Shown one piece after another: positions 42,739-51,086 of a stretch of 64,000 nt of DNA. The stretch's first letter is position 1. Every line of letters begins with the position of its first letter. The notes beneath the pieces were generated by a model. That model was not told where the DNA came from. It did no database searches and saw only the letters and a program-made list of their open reading frames with translations. Origin of the DNA: UBA5972 sp002430125 (GTDB lineage: Bacteria; Pseudomonadota; Alphaproteobacteria; Rhodobacterales; Rhodobacteraceae); the NCBI GenBank assembly GCA_937892915.1, contig CALBIC010000016.1, forward strand, positions 31,266 to 95,265. Reading direction: 5' to 3'. The translations under genes and the position numbers were made by a program.

Positions 42739-43959
42739 ATGACTGACCGCCCGAAATTGAAAGCCAAAGACGCACCTGATTTGTCGTCGTTCCAATGGGA
42801 CGACGCTTTGTTGCTGGAAACCCAGCTGGAAGAAGACGAGCGGATGATCCGCGACAGCGCGCGGGCCTATGCACAGGAACGACTGCAGCCCAAAGTGATC
42901 GCAGCCTTTCGTGACGAAGTGGCGGACCCGGATGTGTTTGCGGAAATGGGCGAAATGGGACTGTTGGGCACGACCATTCCCGAGGAATATGGCGGCTTGG
43001 GGGCCGGTTACGTTTCTTATGGGCTGGTCGCGCGCGAGGTCGAGAGGGTGGATAGCGGGTATCGGTCAATGATGTCGGTGCAATCCTCGTTGGTGATGTA
43101 TCCGATCTATGCTTACGGGTCCGAAGAACAACGGCTGAAATATCTGCCCAAACTGGCAAGCGGCCAATGGATCGGCTGTTTCGGACTGACCGAACCTGAT
43201 GCCGGGTCGGACCCGGGTGGAATGAAAACCCGCGCCACGAAAGTTCAGGGTGGATATATTCTGAACGGCACCAAAATGTGGATATCCAACGCGCCGTTTG
43301 CGGATGTTTTCATCGTCTGGGCCAAGTCTGATGAGCATGGCGGTAAAATCCGCGGCTTTGTGCTGGAAAAAGGCATGAAGGGTCTGTCGGCTCCGAAGAT
43401 CGAGGGCAAGTTAAGCCTGCGGGCTTCGACCACCGGCGAGATTGTGATGCAAGGGGTTGAGGTCGGAGAAGACGCTTTGCTGCCGCATGTCGAGGGGCTG
43501 AAGGGCCCGTTTGGTTGTCTGAACCGGGCGCGGTACGGTATTGCCTGGGGCGCGATGGGGGCAGCCGAGTTTTGTTGGCACGCAGCCCGGCAATATGGGC
43601 TTGATCGCAAGCAATTTGGCAAACCGTTAGCCGGGATGCAGTTGTTTCAGAAGAAACTGGCGGATATGCAGACGGAAATCACCTTGGGCCTGCATGCGGC
43701 TTTGCGGGTGGGGCGGTTGATGGATGCAGCGTCAGCAGCGCCCGAGATGATCAGTCTGATCAAGCGGAATAACTGCGGCAAGGCGCTGGATATTGCCCGG
43801 ATGGCGCGCGACATGCATGGCGGCAATGGCATCAGCGAAGAGTTTCAGGTGATGCGCCATATGGTCAACCTTGAGACGGTGAACACCTATGAAGGGGCGC
43901 ATGATGTGCATGCGTTGATCTTGGGTCGGGCGCAGACAGGGTTGCAGGCGTTCTTTTAA
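42739..43959 (+). CDS. gcdH: Glutaryl-CoA dehydrogenase
   Basis: This encodes a 406-residue acyl-CoA dehydrogenase of the glutaryl-CoA type, which oxidises and decarboxylates glutaryl-CoA to crotonyl-CoA in lysine/tryptophan breakdown. The start MTDRPKLKAKDAPDL at 42739 follows AAGGAA; an in-frame upstream start at 42712 is not supported. Substrate-site residues are seen in YRSMMSVQSSLVMYPIYAYG and GCFGLTEPDAGSDPGGM, and the catalytic Glu in TVNTYEGAHDVHALILGR. Divergent from the binding-protein gene across a 225-bp gap in which I see no clear motif. Confidence 0.93.
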   Translation: MTDRPKLKAKDAPDLSSFQWDDALLLETQLEEDERMIRDSARAYAQERLQPKVIAAFRDEVADPDVFAEMGEMGLLGTTIPEEYGGLGAGYVSYGLVAREVERVDSGYRSMMSVQSSLVMYPIYAYGSEEQRLKYLPKLASGQWIGCFGLTEPDAGSDPGGMKTRATKVQGGYILNGTKMWISNAPFADVFIVWAKSDEHGGKIRGFVLEKGMKGLSAPKIEGKLSLRASTTGEIVMQGVEVGEDALLPHVEGLKGPFGCLNRARYGIAWGAMGAAEFCWHAARQYGLDRKQFGKPLAGMQLFQKKLADMQTEITLGLHAALRVGRLMDAASAAPEMISLIKRNNCGKALDIARMARDMHGGNGISEEFQVMRHMVNLETVNTYEGAHDVHALILGRAQTGLQAFF

Positions 43960-43972
43960 ATCAGCCCCGCGC

Positions 43973-44141
43973 TTGCGCGCGAGGGCGGTGGCAGGGGTCT
44001 GTCTGCCCCCGCGCGTTGCGCGAAGCCTTAAAGAGGGGGGCTGTCTGCCCCCGCGCGTTGCGCGAAGCCTTAAAGAGGGGGGCTGTCTGCCCCCCGGGCG
44101 CAATTGAAGAAATTGCGCCTCCCCCCGAGGATATTTTTACC
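43973..44141. repeat. Dispersed GC-rich intergenic element, copy 2
   Basis: Same architecture as copy 1 at 1718-1800: a GGGGGCT...TGCCCCC stem, then GCGCAATT...AATTGCGC, then CCTCCCCCCGAGGATATTTTT. Here the first part is expanded by a 42-bp tandem duplication. It lies at the shared 3' end of gcdH and the minus-strand PhnD-like gene. Function unknown; location between convergent genes suits a bidirectional termination or processing site. Confidence 0.6.
43999..44082. repeat. Perfect 42-bp tandem duplication with partial third copy
   Basis: Positions 43999-44040 and 44041-44082 are identical 42-mers beginning CTGTCTGCCCCC and ending TTAAAGAGGGGGG; a further 12-nt partial copy starts at 44083. 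There is no spacer, so this is not a CRISPR. Perfect identity suggests a recent slippage or unequal-crossover event. Confidence 0.92.
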
Positions 44142-44153
44142 AAAAAGAAGCTG

Positions 44154-44891
44154 TCAGGGATTAGGGACGGCCAGATAGGCCGCGGCCGGGATTTGCACAA
44201 GGCTTTTCAGGCGCAAGGTGCGGCGGTCGCCGAGATCAATGTCATCAATTGCAGCGGCGACAACATGTGCAAGGGTCGCGCGGTTGGTGGTTTTACTGGT
44301 TATGTATGGCAGGCCGGGGGATGGCTCGGTTCTGGCGATAACCCTGAGTTCAAGCGAGCAATCCTCGTAGCGCTTCACCATTTCCCATGTCAACGCATCA
44401 AGCGCTGCAATGTCGGCCTTGCGGTCGGCGACGGCGCGGGCCGAGGCAGCATGACCGCCGGTTTGCAACAGCTCAGTGAACTGAAAGCCAAGCCCTGCCA
44501 CATGGCATTGTGGTGCAGCCCAGCCTGACTGTGACATTTCTTCGTTATAGGCGAACCGGGCGGACGCGAAATCGGCCAGATCGTTGCGGGTGTCGCGTGC
44601 ACGCACGATAAAGACACTGTTGTAATAGCCGGGCTGGCAATCTGGCAGGCCATAATCTGGAGTGCCAATCAATTGGGTGGTTTCATGCAGGCGCAGGCGA
44701 TAGGGGCGACCGCAGGTTTGGCTGAACAGCAAATTCGGGCTGTTCCAGGTTTCCCAGAACGGCGATGCGCGTTCCAGATCTTGCGGTGCTTCAAGTCCAA
44801 TCCTGCGCAGGCGATCGCGGATTTCCGTCCAGAACCGGGTGTTCGCCGAGGCGGTTTCCGCCCGGTCGTACATGCCAAGGCTGGCAATCAT
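44154..44891 (-). CDS. PhnD-like substrate-binding-domain protein without signal peptide
   Basis: This encodes a 245-residue protein with the fold pattern of the PhnD/SsuA phosphonate-binding family (ASLGMYDRAETASANTRFWTEIRDRL at the N-terminus, FSQTCGRPYRLRL, then GYYNSVFIVRARD). It lacks an export signal, so it is probably cytoplasmic or a regulatory relative rather than a true transporter part. The start overlaps the TerB-like gene stop by 4 nt. No phosphonate genes are nearby. Confidence 0.72.
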   Translation of the reverse strand: MIASLGMYDRAETASANTRFWTEIRDRLRRIGLEAPQDLERASPFWETWNSPNLLFSQTCGRPYRLRLHETTQLIGTPDYGLPDCQPGYYNSVFIVRARDTRNDLADFASARFAYNEEMSQSGWAAPQCHVAGLGFQFTELLQTGGHAASARAVADRKADIAALDALTWEMVKRYEDCSLELRVIARTEPSPGLPYITSKTTNRATLAHVVAAAIDDIDLGDRRTLRLKSLVQIPAAAYLAVPNP

Positions 44892-45328
44892 AGCAGGCGC
44901 GCCTCGACCCGGTGACGGGCCATTGCACTGTCGCGGTCGTTGACGCCCAAAAGGCTGACGATCAGGCGCATCAGGCTGTTTTCGCTGTCGTCGCGACTGC
45001 CGTCAGACAGAACAACCTGCCACAAAGCCTCGACCACTTCGGCGCGAAGTTCAAAGGCGACGGCGTCCTTTATGGCCCGGGTGAAGCGAACGGTGTCAGG
45101 CGCTTCGGCCTCGACAGCCTCGGCTTCGCTGCGCAATTCTTCGGCGGATTGATGGTCAAGACTGTAGCGTTCCATCAGAATGCGGGTGATTTCGGCGGCT
45201 TCGACCATGTCATATTGATGATCGGCACGCGCAAGCCGCACCAGCAGGGCCGACAGCGCGAGACGTGCATCTGCCTCGTCAAGCTGCTGTGGGATCGGAA
45301 TAATCAGGCGTTTTATCAGTGAGAGCAT
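44888..45328 (-). CDS. TerB-like protein
   Basis: This encodes a 146-residue protein of the TerB/tellurite-resistance fold. Recognisable segments are RLALSALLVRLARADHQYDMVEAAEITRIL and WQVVLSDGSRDDSENSLMRLIVSLLGV, with the acidic metal-associated residues of the family. The start at 45328 (MLSLIKRLI) has GGAAAG upstream; the longer frame begins inside the DUF1330 gap. It is coupled with the PhnD-like gene, a pair whose joint role is not obvious. Confidence 0.82.
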   Translation of the reverse strand: MLSLIKRLIIPIPQQLDEADARLALSALLVRLARADHQYDMVEAAEITRILMERYSLDHQSAEELRSEAEAVEAEAPDTVRFTRAIKDAVAFELRAEVVEALWQVVLSDGSRDDSENSLMRLIVSLLGVNDRDSAMARHRVEARLL

Positions 45329-45350
45329 CAGGGTCTTTCCAGTTGGTAGC

Positions 45351-45644
45351 TTAGCTGTCCCAGCCTTCGACAATGGCCAGATTGCCGACGGCGTGGTCAA
45401 TCCGCAGTTTCATCGCCTCTTGATATTCTGGCGAATCGTAACAGGCCAGGGCGGTTGCGTAATCCTTGAATTCAATTACCACGATGCGGCTGTTCATCTG
45501 ACCTTCGCGTACCTGGTGCTGCCCGGCGCGAACCAGAAACCTGGCACCATATTTGCCAAAAGGCACCGCATTGGCGGCGACGTATTTCTTGTATTCGTCA
45601 AGATTTTTTACATCAACATTCGCGACCCAGTACCCTTTGGCCAT
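45351..45644 (-). CDS. DUF1330-family protein
   Basis: This encodes a 97-residue ferredoxin-like (dimeric alpha+beta barrel) DUF1330 protein: KGYWVANVDVKNLDEYKKYVAANAVPFGKYGARFLVRAGQHQVREG, then RIVVIEFKDYATALACYDSPEYQEA. AAGGAG lies upstream of the ATG. Function unknown, possibly a small monooxygenase-like or stress-related protein. It is 22 bp upstream of the TerB-like gene and may head that operon. Confidence 0.88.
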   Translation of the reverse strand: MAKGYWVANVDVKNLDEYKKYVAANAVPFGKYGARFLVRAGQHQVREGQMNSRIVVIEFKDYATALACYDSPEYQEAMKLRIDHAVGNLAIVEGWDS

Positions 45645-45716
45645 GGCAAACTCCTTTGCTTGTTTGGCTTTATTGGTAGCGGCTGTGCGCGCCTATCACA
45701 ATGTCAGTTTTTAGGG

Positions 45717-46661
45717 TCAGTTTTTGCGAGCCTTTTTGCGTGACCTTGCGACAGCGACGTTGGTGGCGATATTACGCACGCGTTTTGCACCGCTGAGGGT
45801 GATCGCCGCCAGAACCAATGCGCCGGCGAGAAACTGGGCCAAAGTTATGTCTTCGCCAAAGGCCATGTATCCGACCAAAAACATAGTTGGTAATTCCACG
45901 CTGCCAGCGACACCCGTTGCGCTGGCGCCGATTTTGGGAGCGAAGACGACATAAATGAACTGCGGCAGGGTTGCGGTGATCACACCGATGCCGATCAACA
46001 GCACCCAAACCGAAGGATCTTTGGGGATGATTGCGTCGATCGGATAGGTTGCCATCAATGGCAATAACACAACGGCGGATCCTAACGGCCCAGCCACCAT
46101 GCGCGAAATCGGCGGCAAGGCCACCAGTTTATGGGTCAGGATGTTGATACCAATACCAAAGGCAAAAGGTGCCAGAAGCGCAAACAATATGGAATGCAGC
46201 GGAAATTCAGCACCGCCCGACGGCGCCGCCGCGATAATTGCGGCCAGCAGGATCAACCCGGATGCTATGGACATGCGCAGGGTGGGGCGGTCACCGAAAA
46301 ACAACCAGCTGATCAGCAGGGTGAAAATCGGATAGGTCATGTAAAGGATGCCGGCGGTTGAAACCGGCATCAGTTCCAGCGCGTTAACATAGCCAACCCA
46401 GCCAAGCCCCAGCAAGATGCCGGACGCCAATCCCCAATAGGTTGCCGAACTGCCGGGGCCGCGCAGAACCAGAAAGCGGAAGAACAGCAGAGGCGAGATC
46501 AGATAGCGAAAGAACGCAACCGCTGGCGGGGCGATGCCTGCTTCGGTCAGCGAGCGGGCGAAAAACGGCACGAGGCCGAAAAACACCGCACTCAGCATGA
46601 TCATCGCCAGGCCAAAGGCAAATTGGTCGGTCAGTTTAACGGGTTGCGCGTCAGTTTCCAT
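45717..46661 (-). CDS. EamA/DMT-family transporter
   Basis: This encodes a 314-residue drug/metabolite-transporter-superfamily membrane protein with about ten helices in two EamA halves (e.g. AGILYMTYPIFTLLISWLFFGDRPT and the second-half equivalent FLVGYMAFGEDITLAQFLAGALVLAAI). Likely an exporter of amino acids or small metabolites. The C-terminus ends in a basic tail (RSRKKARKN). It lies between the DUF1330 gene and pyrG on the same strand. Confidence 0.85.
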   Translation of the reverse strand: METDAQPVKLTDQFAFGLAMIMLSAVFFGLVPFFARSLTEAGIAPPAVAFFRYLISPLLFFRFLVLRGPGSSATYWGLASGILLGLGWVGYVNALELMPVSTAGILYMTYPIFTLLISWLFFGDRPTLRMSIASGLILLAAIIAAAPSGGAEFPLHSILFALLAPFAFGIGINILTHKLVALPPISRMVAGPLGSAVVLLPLMATYPIDAIIPKDPSVWVLLIGIGVITATLPQFIYVVFAPKIGASATGVAGSVELPTMFLVGYMAFGEDITLAQFLAGALVLAAITLSGAKRVRNIATNVAVARSRKKARKN

Positions 46662-46704
46662 CGGCTGACTGTCGGACAGGCGCGGCCTTGGTGCTGTTCA
46701 GATT

Positions 46705-46723
46705 GCGACCCGGAAAGGGTCGC
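46705..46723. other. Hairpin just after pyrG
   Basis: GCGACCC / GGGTCGC is a perfect 7-bp stem with a 5-nt loop, 9 bp beyond the pyrG stop. There is no clear T run in the minus direction, so termination is possible but not shown. Confidence 0.5.
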
Positions 46724-46731
46724 GTTCCGGA

Positions 46732-48375
46732 TCAGACCAAACGCGATTGTTCTACGGCGGCGCGGATGAAATCGGCGAACAGGGGGTGCGGTTCGAACGG
46801 TTTTGATTTGAGTTCCGGGTGGAACTGCACACCGATATACCACGGGTGGTCAGGCAGTTCGACGATCTCGGGCAATTTGCCATCGGGAGACATGCCGGAA
46901 AAGATCATGCCTTTGGCTTCAAGCGGTTCGCGGTAGCGCAAGTCAACCTCGTAGCGGTGGCGGTGGCGTTCGGAAATCGTGGTTGTGCCGTAGATTTGCG
47001 CAACCTGGCTGTTTGCCGTCAGGGTGGCGTTATAAGCGCCAAGGCGCATGGTGCCGCCTTTGTCGTCGCTTGCGTCGCGCTGGATTGTGCGGTTGCCTTC
47101 GACCCATTCTTTCAGGTGGTATACCACCGGGGTGAAACGCTTTTTTCCGGCCTCGTGGTCGAACTCTTCCGATCCGGCATCGTCAACATTAGCCAGATTT
47201 CGTGCCGCCTCGATCACCGCCATTTGCATGCCCAGACAGATGCCAAAGTATGGCACTTTGCGGGTCCGGGCAAACTCTGCGGCTTTGATCTTGCCTTCGG
47301 TGCCGCGTTCACCAAAGCCGCCGGGCACCAGGATTGCGTCAAATTTTTCCAGATGTGGGGCCGCGTCTTCGCGCTCGAATATCTCGCTGTCGATCCATTC
47401 GGCTTTGACCTTGACCCGGTTTTGCATGCCGCCATGGGTCAACGCCTCGGCGATGGATTTATAGGCGTCTTCCAGTTGGACATATTTGCCCACGATCGCC
47501 ACGCGAACGACACCGTCGGGATTATAAACCCGGTCGGCCACATCCAGCCATTTCTCGAGCTTTGGTTGCGGCGCAGGCGAGATATTAAAGGCGTCAAGCA
47601 CCGCCCGGTCAAGACCGACTTTGTGATAGGCCAAAGGCGCCTCGTAGATCGATTTCAGATCAAGGGCGGGGATCACCGCATCATCCCGCACGTTACAAAA
47701 CAGCGCGAGCTTGGCGCGTTCCTTTTCAGGGATTGGGTGTTCAGACCGGCACAACAGAATATCCGGTGCCAGACCGATGGAGCGCAGTTCCTTGACCGAA
47801 TGCTGCGTTGGTTTGGTTTTGAGCTCGCCAGAGGCAGCCAGAAACGGCAGCAATGTTAGGTGCATGAAAATACAATCGCCACGTGGTTTTTCGCGGGAAA
47901 ACTGGCGGATCGCTTCAAAGAACGGCAGGCCTTCGATATCGCCGACAGTGCCGCCGATTTCGCAGAGCATGAAATCGACTTCGTCTTCGCCGATATGGAT
48001 GAAGTCTTTGATTTCATTGGTGACATGCGGAATTACCTGAATTGTTTTGCCCAGATAATCGCCACGACGTTCCTTTTCCAGAACGGTCGAATAAATTCGC
48101 CCCGACGACACACTGTCGGTTTTTCGCGCCGCCACACCGGTGAAACGTTCGTAATGGCCCAGATCCAGATCGGTTTCCGCGCCGTCATCGGTGACAAATA
48201 CTTCACCATGTTCAAACGGCGACATCGTGCCGGGATCGACATTGAGATAGGGGTCGAGTTTGCGCAGACGTACAGAATAACCGCGGGCCTGCAACAGGGC
48301 CCCCAAAGCAGCCGAGGCTAAACCTTTTCCAAGCGAAGAAACCACGCCGCCGGTGATAAAAACAAATCGTGCCAT
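46732..48375 (-). CDS. pyrG: CTP synthase
   Basis: This encodes a 547-residue CTP synthase, converting UTP to CTP with glutamine. The N-terminal synthetase domain starts FITGGVVSSLGKGLASAALG, and the C-terminal amidotransferase domain contains GGFGERGTEGK and the nucleophile elbow GICLGMQ, with the final VQFHPELKSKP His-Glu segment. Length matches the family. Located upstream (5') of the DMT gene; the secG gene follows at higher coordinates on the same strand. Confidence 0.97.
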   Translation of the reverse strand: MARFVFITGGVVSSLGKGLASAALGALLQARGYSVRLRKLDPYLNVDPGTMSPFEHGEVFVTDDGAETDLDLGHYERFTGVAARKTDSVSSGRIYSTVLEKERRGDYLGKTIQVIPHVTNEIKDFIHIGEDEVDFMLCEIGGTVGDIEGLPFFEAIRQFSREKPRGDCIFMHLTLLPFLAASGELKTKPTQHSVKELRSIGLAPDILLCRSEHPIPEKERAKLALFCNVRDDAVIPALDLKSIYEAPLAYHKVGLDRAVLDAFNISPAPQPKLEKWLDVADRVYNPDGVVRVAIVGKYVQLEDAYKSIAEALTHGGMQNRVKVKAEWIDSEIFEREDAAPHLEKFDAILVPGGFGERGTEGKIKAAEFARTRKVPYFGICLGMQMAVIEAARNLANVDDAGSEEFDHEAGKKRFTPVVYHLKEWVEGNRTIQRDASDDKGGTMRLGAYNATLTANSQVAQIYGTTTISERHRHRYEVDLRYREPLEAKGMIFSGMSPDGKLPEIVELPDHPWYIGVQFHPELKSKPFEPHPLFADFIRAAVEQSRLV

Positions 48376-48560
48376 TGGTTGCGGAAACCTCCCCGTGAAT
48401 TTAACTGCTAAATCAGTACCTTACAGGCAAAATGCCAAGCAAAAAGCCCATATATCACGGGATTTGAGATATATTAGATTCGCACGCCTTTGGCAACCCA
48501 AGACGCCCCAAGATGCTGTGATAAAAACCTATTCAGCAACGAGCGGTTGTCGTGAAACGC
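48376..48560. other. pyrG upstream region
   Basis: 185 bp between secG and pyrG. A 7-bp inverted repeat ATATATC (48450-48456) / GATATAT (48468-48474) is AT-rich and could be part of the pyrG promoter. No RNA gene was recognised. Confidence 0.35.
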
Positions 48561-48929
48561 TTATTCGGTGGCTTTTGGTGGTGTCGCTGGCTGATCCGAG
48601 GTGCTGGGTGGCAGAAGATTACCGTCAAGACCCGGAACTGTAATCGGTGTAACCGGCGTTTCTGTGGTTGTGCCAAGGCGTTCAATCACCGAATCCCCGG
48701 CGGCATTTTTGGCGGCCAACACCGTCAATGTGATCGAGGTCGCCAGAAAGCCAATGGCAAAAATCCAGGTCAGTTTGGCCAATGCACTGGCGGCTGAACG
48801 ACCGCTCATCAAGCCACCGCCGCCACCGCCGCCAATACCAAGCCCGCCACCTTCTGAACGCTGCAACAAAACTACACCAATCAGGCATAGCGCCAGCATC
48901 AGATGAATGACCAGAATGATATTTTCCAT
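48561..48929 (-). CDS. secG: Preprotein translocase subunit SecG
   Basis: This encodes a 122-residue SecG, the small auxiliary subunit of the SecYEG channel. Two membrane helices are seen (IILVIHLMLALCLIGVVLL and LAKLTWIFAIGFLATSITLTVLA) separated by the typical Gly-rich loop (SEGGGLGIGGGGGGGLMSGR). The C-terminal tail is Pro/Thr-rich, as in alphaproteobacterial SecG. It precedes pyrG on the same strand. Confidence 0.94.
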   Translation of the reverse strand: MENIILVIHLMLALCLIGVVLLQRSEGGGLGIGGGGGGGLMSGRSAASALAKLTWIFAIGFLATSITLTVLAAKNAAGDSVIERLGTTTETPVTPITVPGLDGNLLPPSTSDQPATPPKATE

Positions 48930-49032
48930 GCCGTGTCCCTTGGGGGTCGGATTTTCGTTGGCGTTGTCTAAAACAAGCAGCCAGCCTTGTCGATGGTCTT
49001 ATTTAGAGATGCGGCCAGAACGTTGCAAGGTT

Positions 49033-49431
49033 TCAGTCATCCGCATCGTCAACGTCATATTGCCCTGACATGGCGCGGCGCACAAAGCTCCAACTCAGGC
49101 CAATGCCCAGTACAAAGGACAGACCGACCAGTACAAACCAGACTTTGACCGTCGCATTGCCAAGCTGAATGATACCCTGATCAATCAGCACCCAAACGCC
49201 TGCGGCCACAATCGCGCTTACCAGCCCCATGCCGATCATCCCGATCGACCTTAAGGTGGCACGAAGATAAATGATGTAACCTGCCATCAAAAGCAGCCCC
49301 ATCAGGACCGTCATTGCGGTTTCACGGTTGAAATTCACCATCGTCCAACTGACGTAGTTCCAGTCTGTCGGGTTATATGTGGCGGCCAAAAGGACAAAGG
49401 CCATCGCCCAGCGGATCAAAAAACCGTTCAT
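49033..49431 (-). CDS. Small integral membrane protein (probable DUF6524)
   Basis: This encodes a 132-residue protein with four predicted membrane helices: residues about 5-18, 40-58 (TVLMGLLLMAGYIIYL), 63-83 and 96-115, and an acidic C-terminal tail (YDVDDADD). The pattern ATYNPTDWNYVSW after helix 1 resembles the DUF6524 family of proteobacterial membrane proteins; that family name is from memory. Function unknown. Divergent from purA. Confidence 0.7.
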   Translation of the reverse strand: MNGFLIRWAMAFVLLAATYNPTDWNYVSWTMVNFNRETAMTVLMGLLLMAGYIIYLRATLRSIGMIGMGLVSAIVAAGVWVLIDQGIIQLGNATVKVWFVLVGLSFVLGIGLSWSFVRRAMSGQYDVDDADD

Positions 49432-49578
49432 GCGTGTACTCGTATGCTTGTTAATCGAGCGTTAATTGTCAGATAGGCTTGGCTGTGTCCAGTGTTTCGG
49501 CGATTTTGTGGTTTCGCCCGTGTGTTGCTGAGGCTATACGAGGCGCGGAATTTCAGCTGCGCGAAAGGGTCTTGCGGA

Positions 49579-50871
49579 ATGGCCAATGTTGTTGTGGTCG
49601 GTGCCCAATGGGGTGACGAAGGTAAAGGCAAAATCGTTGACTGGCTCAGCGAACGCGCCGATGTGATCGCGCGGTTTCAGGGCGGACACAATGCCGGGCA
49701 TACGCTGGTTATCGACGGCGAGGTTTACAAACTGTCGTTGCTGCCATCCGGCATCGTGCGCGGCGGTAAGTTAAGTGTGATCGGCAATGGCGTGGTTCTG
49801 GACCCGTGGCATCTGGTCAGCGAGATTGCCACGTTGCGTGACCGGGGCGTTGAAATCACGCCTGAAAACCTGATGATCGCGGAAAATGCTCCGCTGATCC
49901 TTCCGGTGCACGGCGAATTGGACCGCGCGCGGGAAAACCAGAACGCCGTGGCCAAAATCGGCACGACAGGGCGCGGCATTGGCCCGGCTTATGAAGACAA
50001 GGTTGGGCGTCGGGCGATCCGTGTGGCCGATCTGGCTGATCCGGCAACGCTGGAACTGCGGATTGATCGCCTGCTTGTGCATCACGATGCGTTGCGGCGC
50101 GGTCTGGGCTTGCCCGAAGTGGATCGCGCAGCATTGCTCGCCGCATTAAACGAGATTGCGCCGCAGATTCTGCCCTATGCCGCACCGGTTTGGAAAGTCC
50201 TGAACGACAAGCGCAAGGCCGGCAAGCGCATCCTGTTTGAAGGCGCGCAAGGGGCTTTGCTGGATATTGATTTCGGCACGTATCCGTTTGTCACCTCGTC
50301 AAATGTCATCGCGGGTCAAGCCGCGACCGGCACCGGCATGGGTCCGGGGGCGATTGATTTCGTGCTTGGCATTGTGAAGGCTTACACAACACGGGTCGGC
50401 GAGGGGCCGTTCACCGCAGAATTGCATGACGCTGATGGCCAAAGGCTGGGCGAGCGCGGCCATGAGTTCGGCACAGTGACCGGGCGCAAGCGGCGTTGCG
50501 GTTGGTTTGACGCGGTTCTGGTGCGCCAGACTTGCGCTACATCCGGTGTGAACGGCATTGCCTTTACCAAGCTTGACGTGCTCGACGGCTTTGAAGAGCT
50601 GAAAATCTGCGTGGCCTACGAACTTGACGGGCAGCGGCTGGATTATCTGCCAATTGCTGCCGACCAACAGGCGCGCTGCACGCCGGTTTATGAAACCCTG
50701 CCGGGTTGGTCGCAATCGACCGAAGGCGCGCGCTCGTGGGCCGATCTGCCAGCCGAAGCGATAAAATATGTGCGTCGGGTGGAAGAACTGATTGATTGCC
50801 CGGTTGCCCTGCTGTCCACAAGTCCCGAGCGCGAGGATACCATCCTTGTCACCGACCCGTTTGCCGACTGA
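49579..50871 (+). CDS. purA: Adenylosuccinate synthetase
   Basis: This encodes a 430-residue adenylosuccinate synthetase, joining IMP and aspartate using GTP in AMP synthesis. The N-terminal P-loop motif is GAQWGDEGKGKIVDWL, with GHNAGHTLVIDG next, and the C-terminal region has the Asp-binding STSPEREDT. The start at 49579 is set by family homology; the frame runs further upstream. The stop shares one base with the next start, so the DUF2842 gene is coupled. Confidence 0.97.
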   Translation: MANVVVVGAQWGDEGKGKIVDWLSERADVIARFQGGHNAGHTLVIDGEVYKLSLLPSGIVRGGKLSVIGNGVVLDPWHLVSEIATLRDRGVEITPENLMIAENAPLILPVHGELDRARENQNAVAKIGTTGRGIGPAYEDKVGRRAIRVADLADPATLELRIDRLLVHHDALRRGLGLPEVDRAALLAALNEIAPQILPYAAPVWKVLNDKRKAGKRILFEGAQGALLDIDFGTYPFVTSSNVIAGQAATGTGMGPGAIDFVLGIVKAYTTRVGEGPFTAELHDADGQRLGERGHEFGTVTGRKRRCGWFDAVLVRQTCATSGVNGIAFTKLDVLDGFEELKICVAYELDGQRLDYLPIAADQQARCTPVYETLPGWSQSTEGARSWADLPAEAIKYVRRVEELIDCPVALLSTSPEREDTILVTDPFAD

Positions 50872-51086
50872 TGGCCCTGTCTTACAAAGCCCGCCGCCGC
50901 TTGTCGGTCGTGATCCTGCTGGTGGGATTGCCGATCTATATCGTCGTGGCACTGAACGTCGTAGCGCTGTTTGACCGCCCGCCGTTTTTGCTTGAACTGG
51001 CGATCTATGTCGTTTTGGGGATCGTCTGGGTCTTGCCCCTGAAAGCCGTGTTCAAAGGCATCGGACAGGCAGACCCGGACGCCTGA
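50871..51086 (+). CDS. DUF2842 small membrane protein
   Basis: This encodes a 71-residue membrane protein with two helices (LSVVILLVGLPIYIVVALNVVAL and LELAIYVVLGIVWVLPLKAVFKGIG), the DUF2842 pattern. Its start overlaps the purA stop, an arrangement I recall from other Rhodobacterales. Function unknown. Confidence 0.87.
   Translation: MALSYKARRRLSVVILLVGLPIYIVVALNVVALFDRPPFLLELAIYVVLGIVWVLPLKAVFKGIGQADPDA

Noticed and set aside
43999..44082. Possible CRISPR array
   Set aside because: Repeats are directly adjacent with no unique spacers, and no cas genes are present.
43732..44103. Frames with repeated GGRQPPSLRLRAT units
   Set aside because: The protein repeat is only the translation of the 42-bp tandem DNA duplication; no start signal or family.
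46819..47859. Plus-strand frame of 346 residues
   Set aside because: Antisense shadow of pyrG, whose identity is certain.
48376..48560. Possible tRNA-Leu near secG
   Set aside because: tRNA genes often adjoin secG, so I looked, but no cloverleaf or GGTTCRA T-loop is present.
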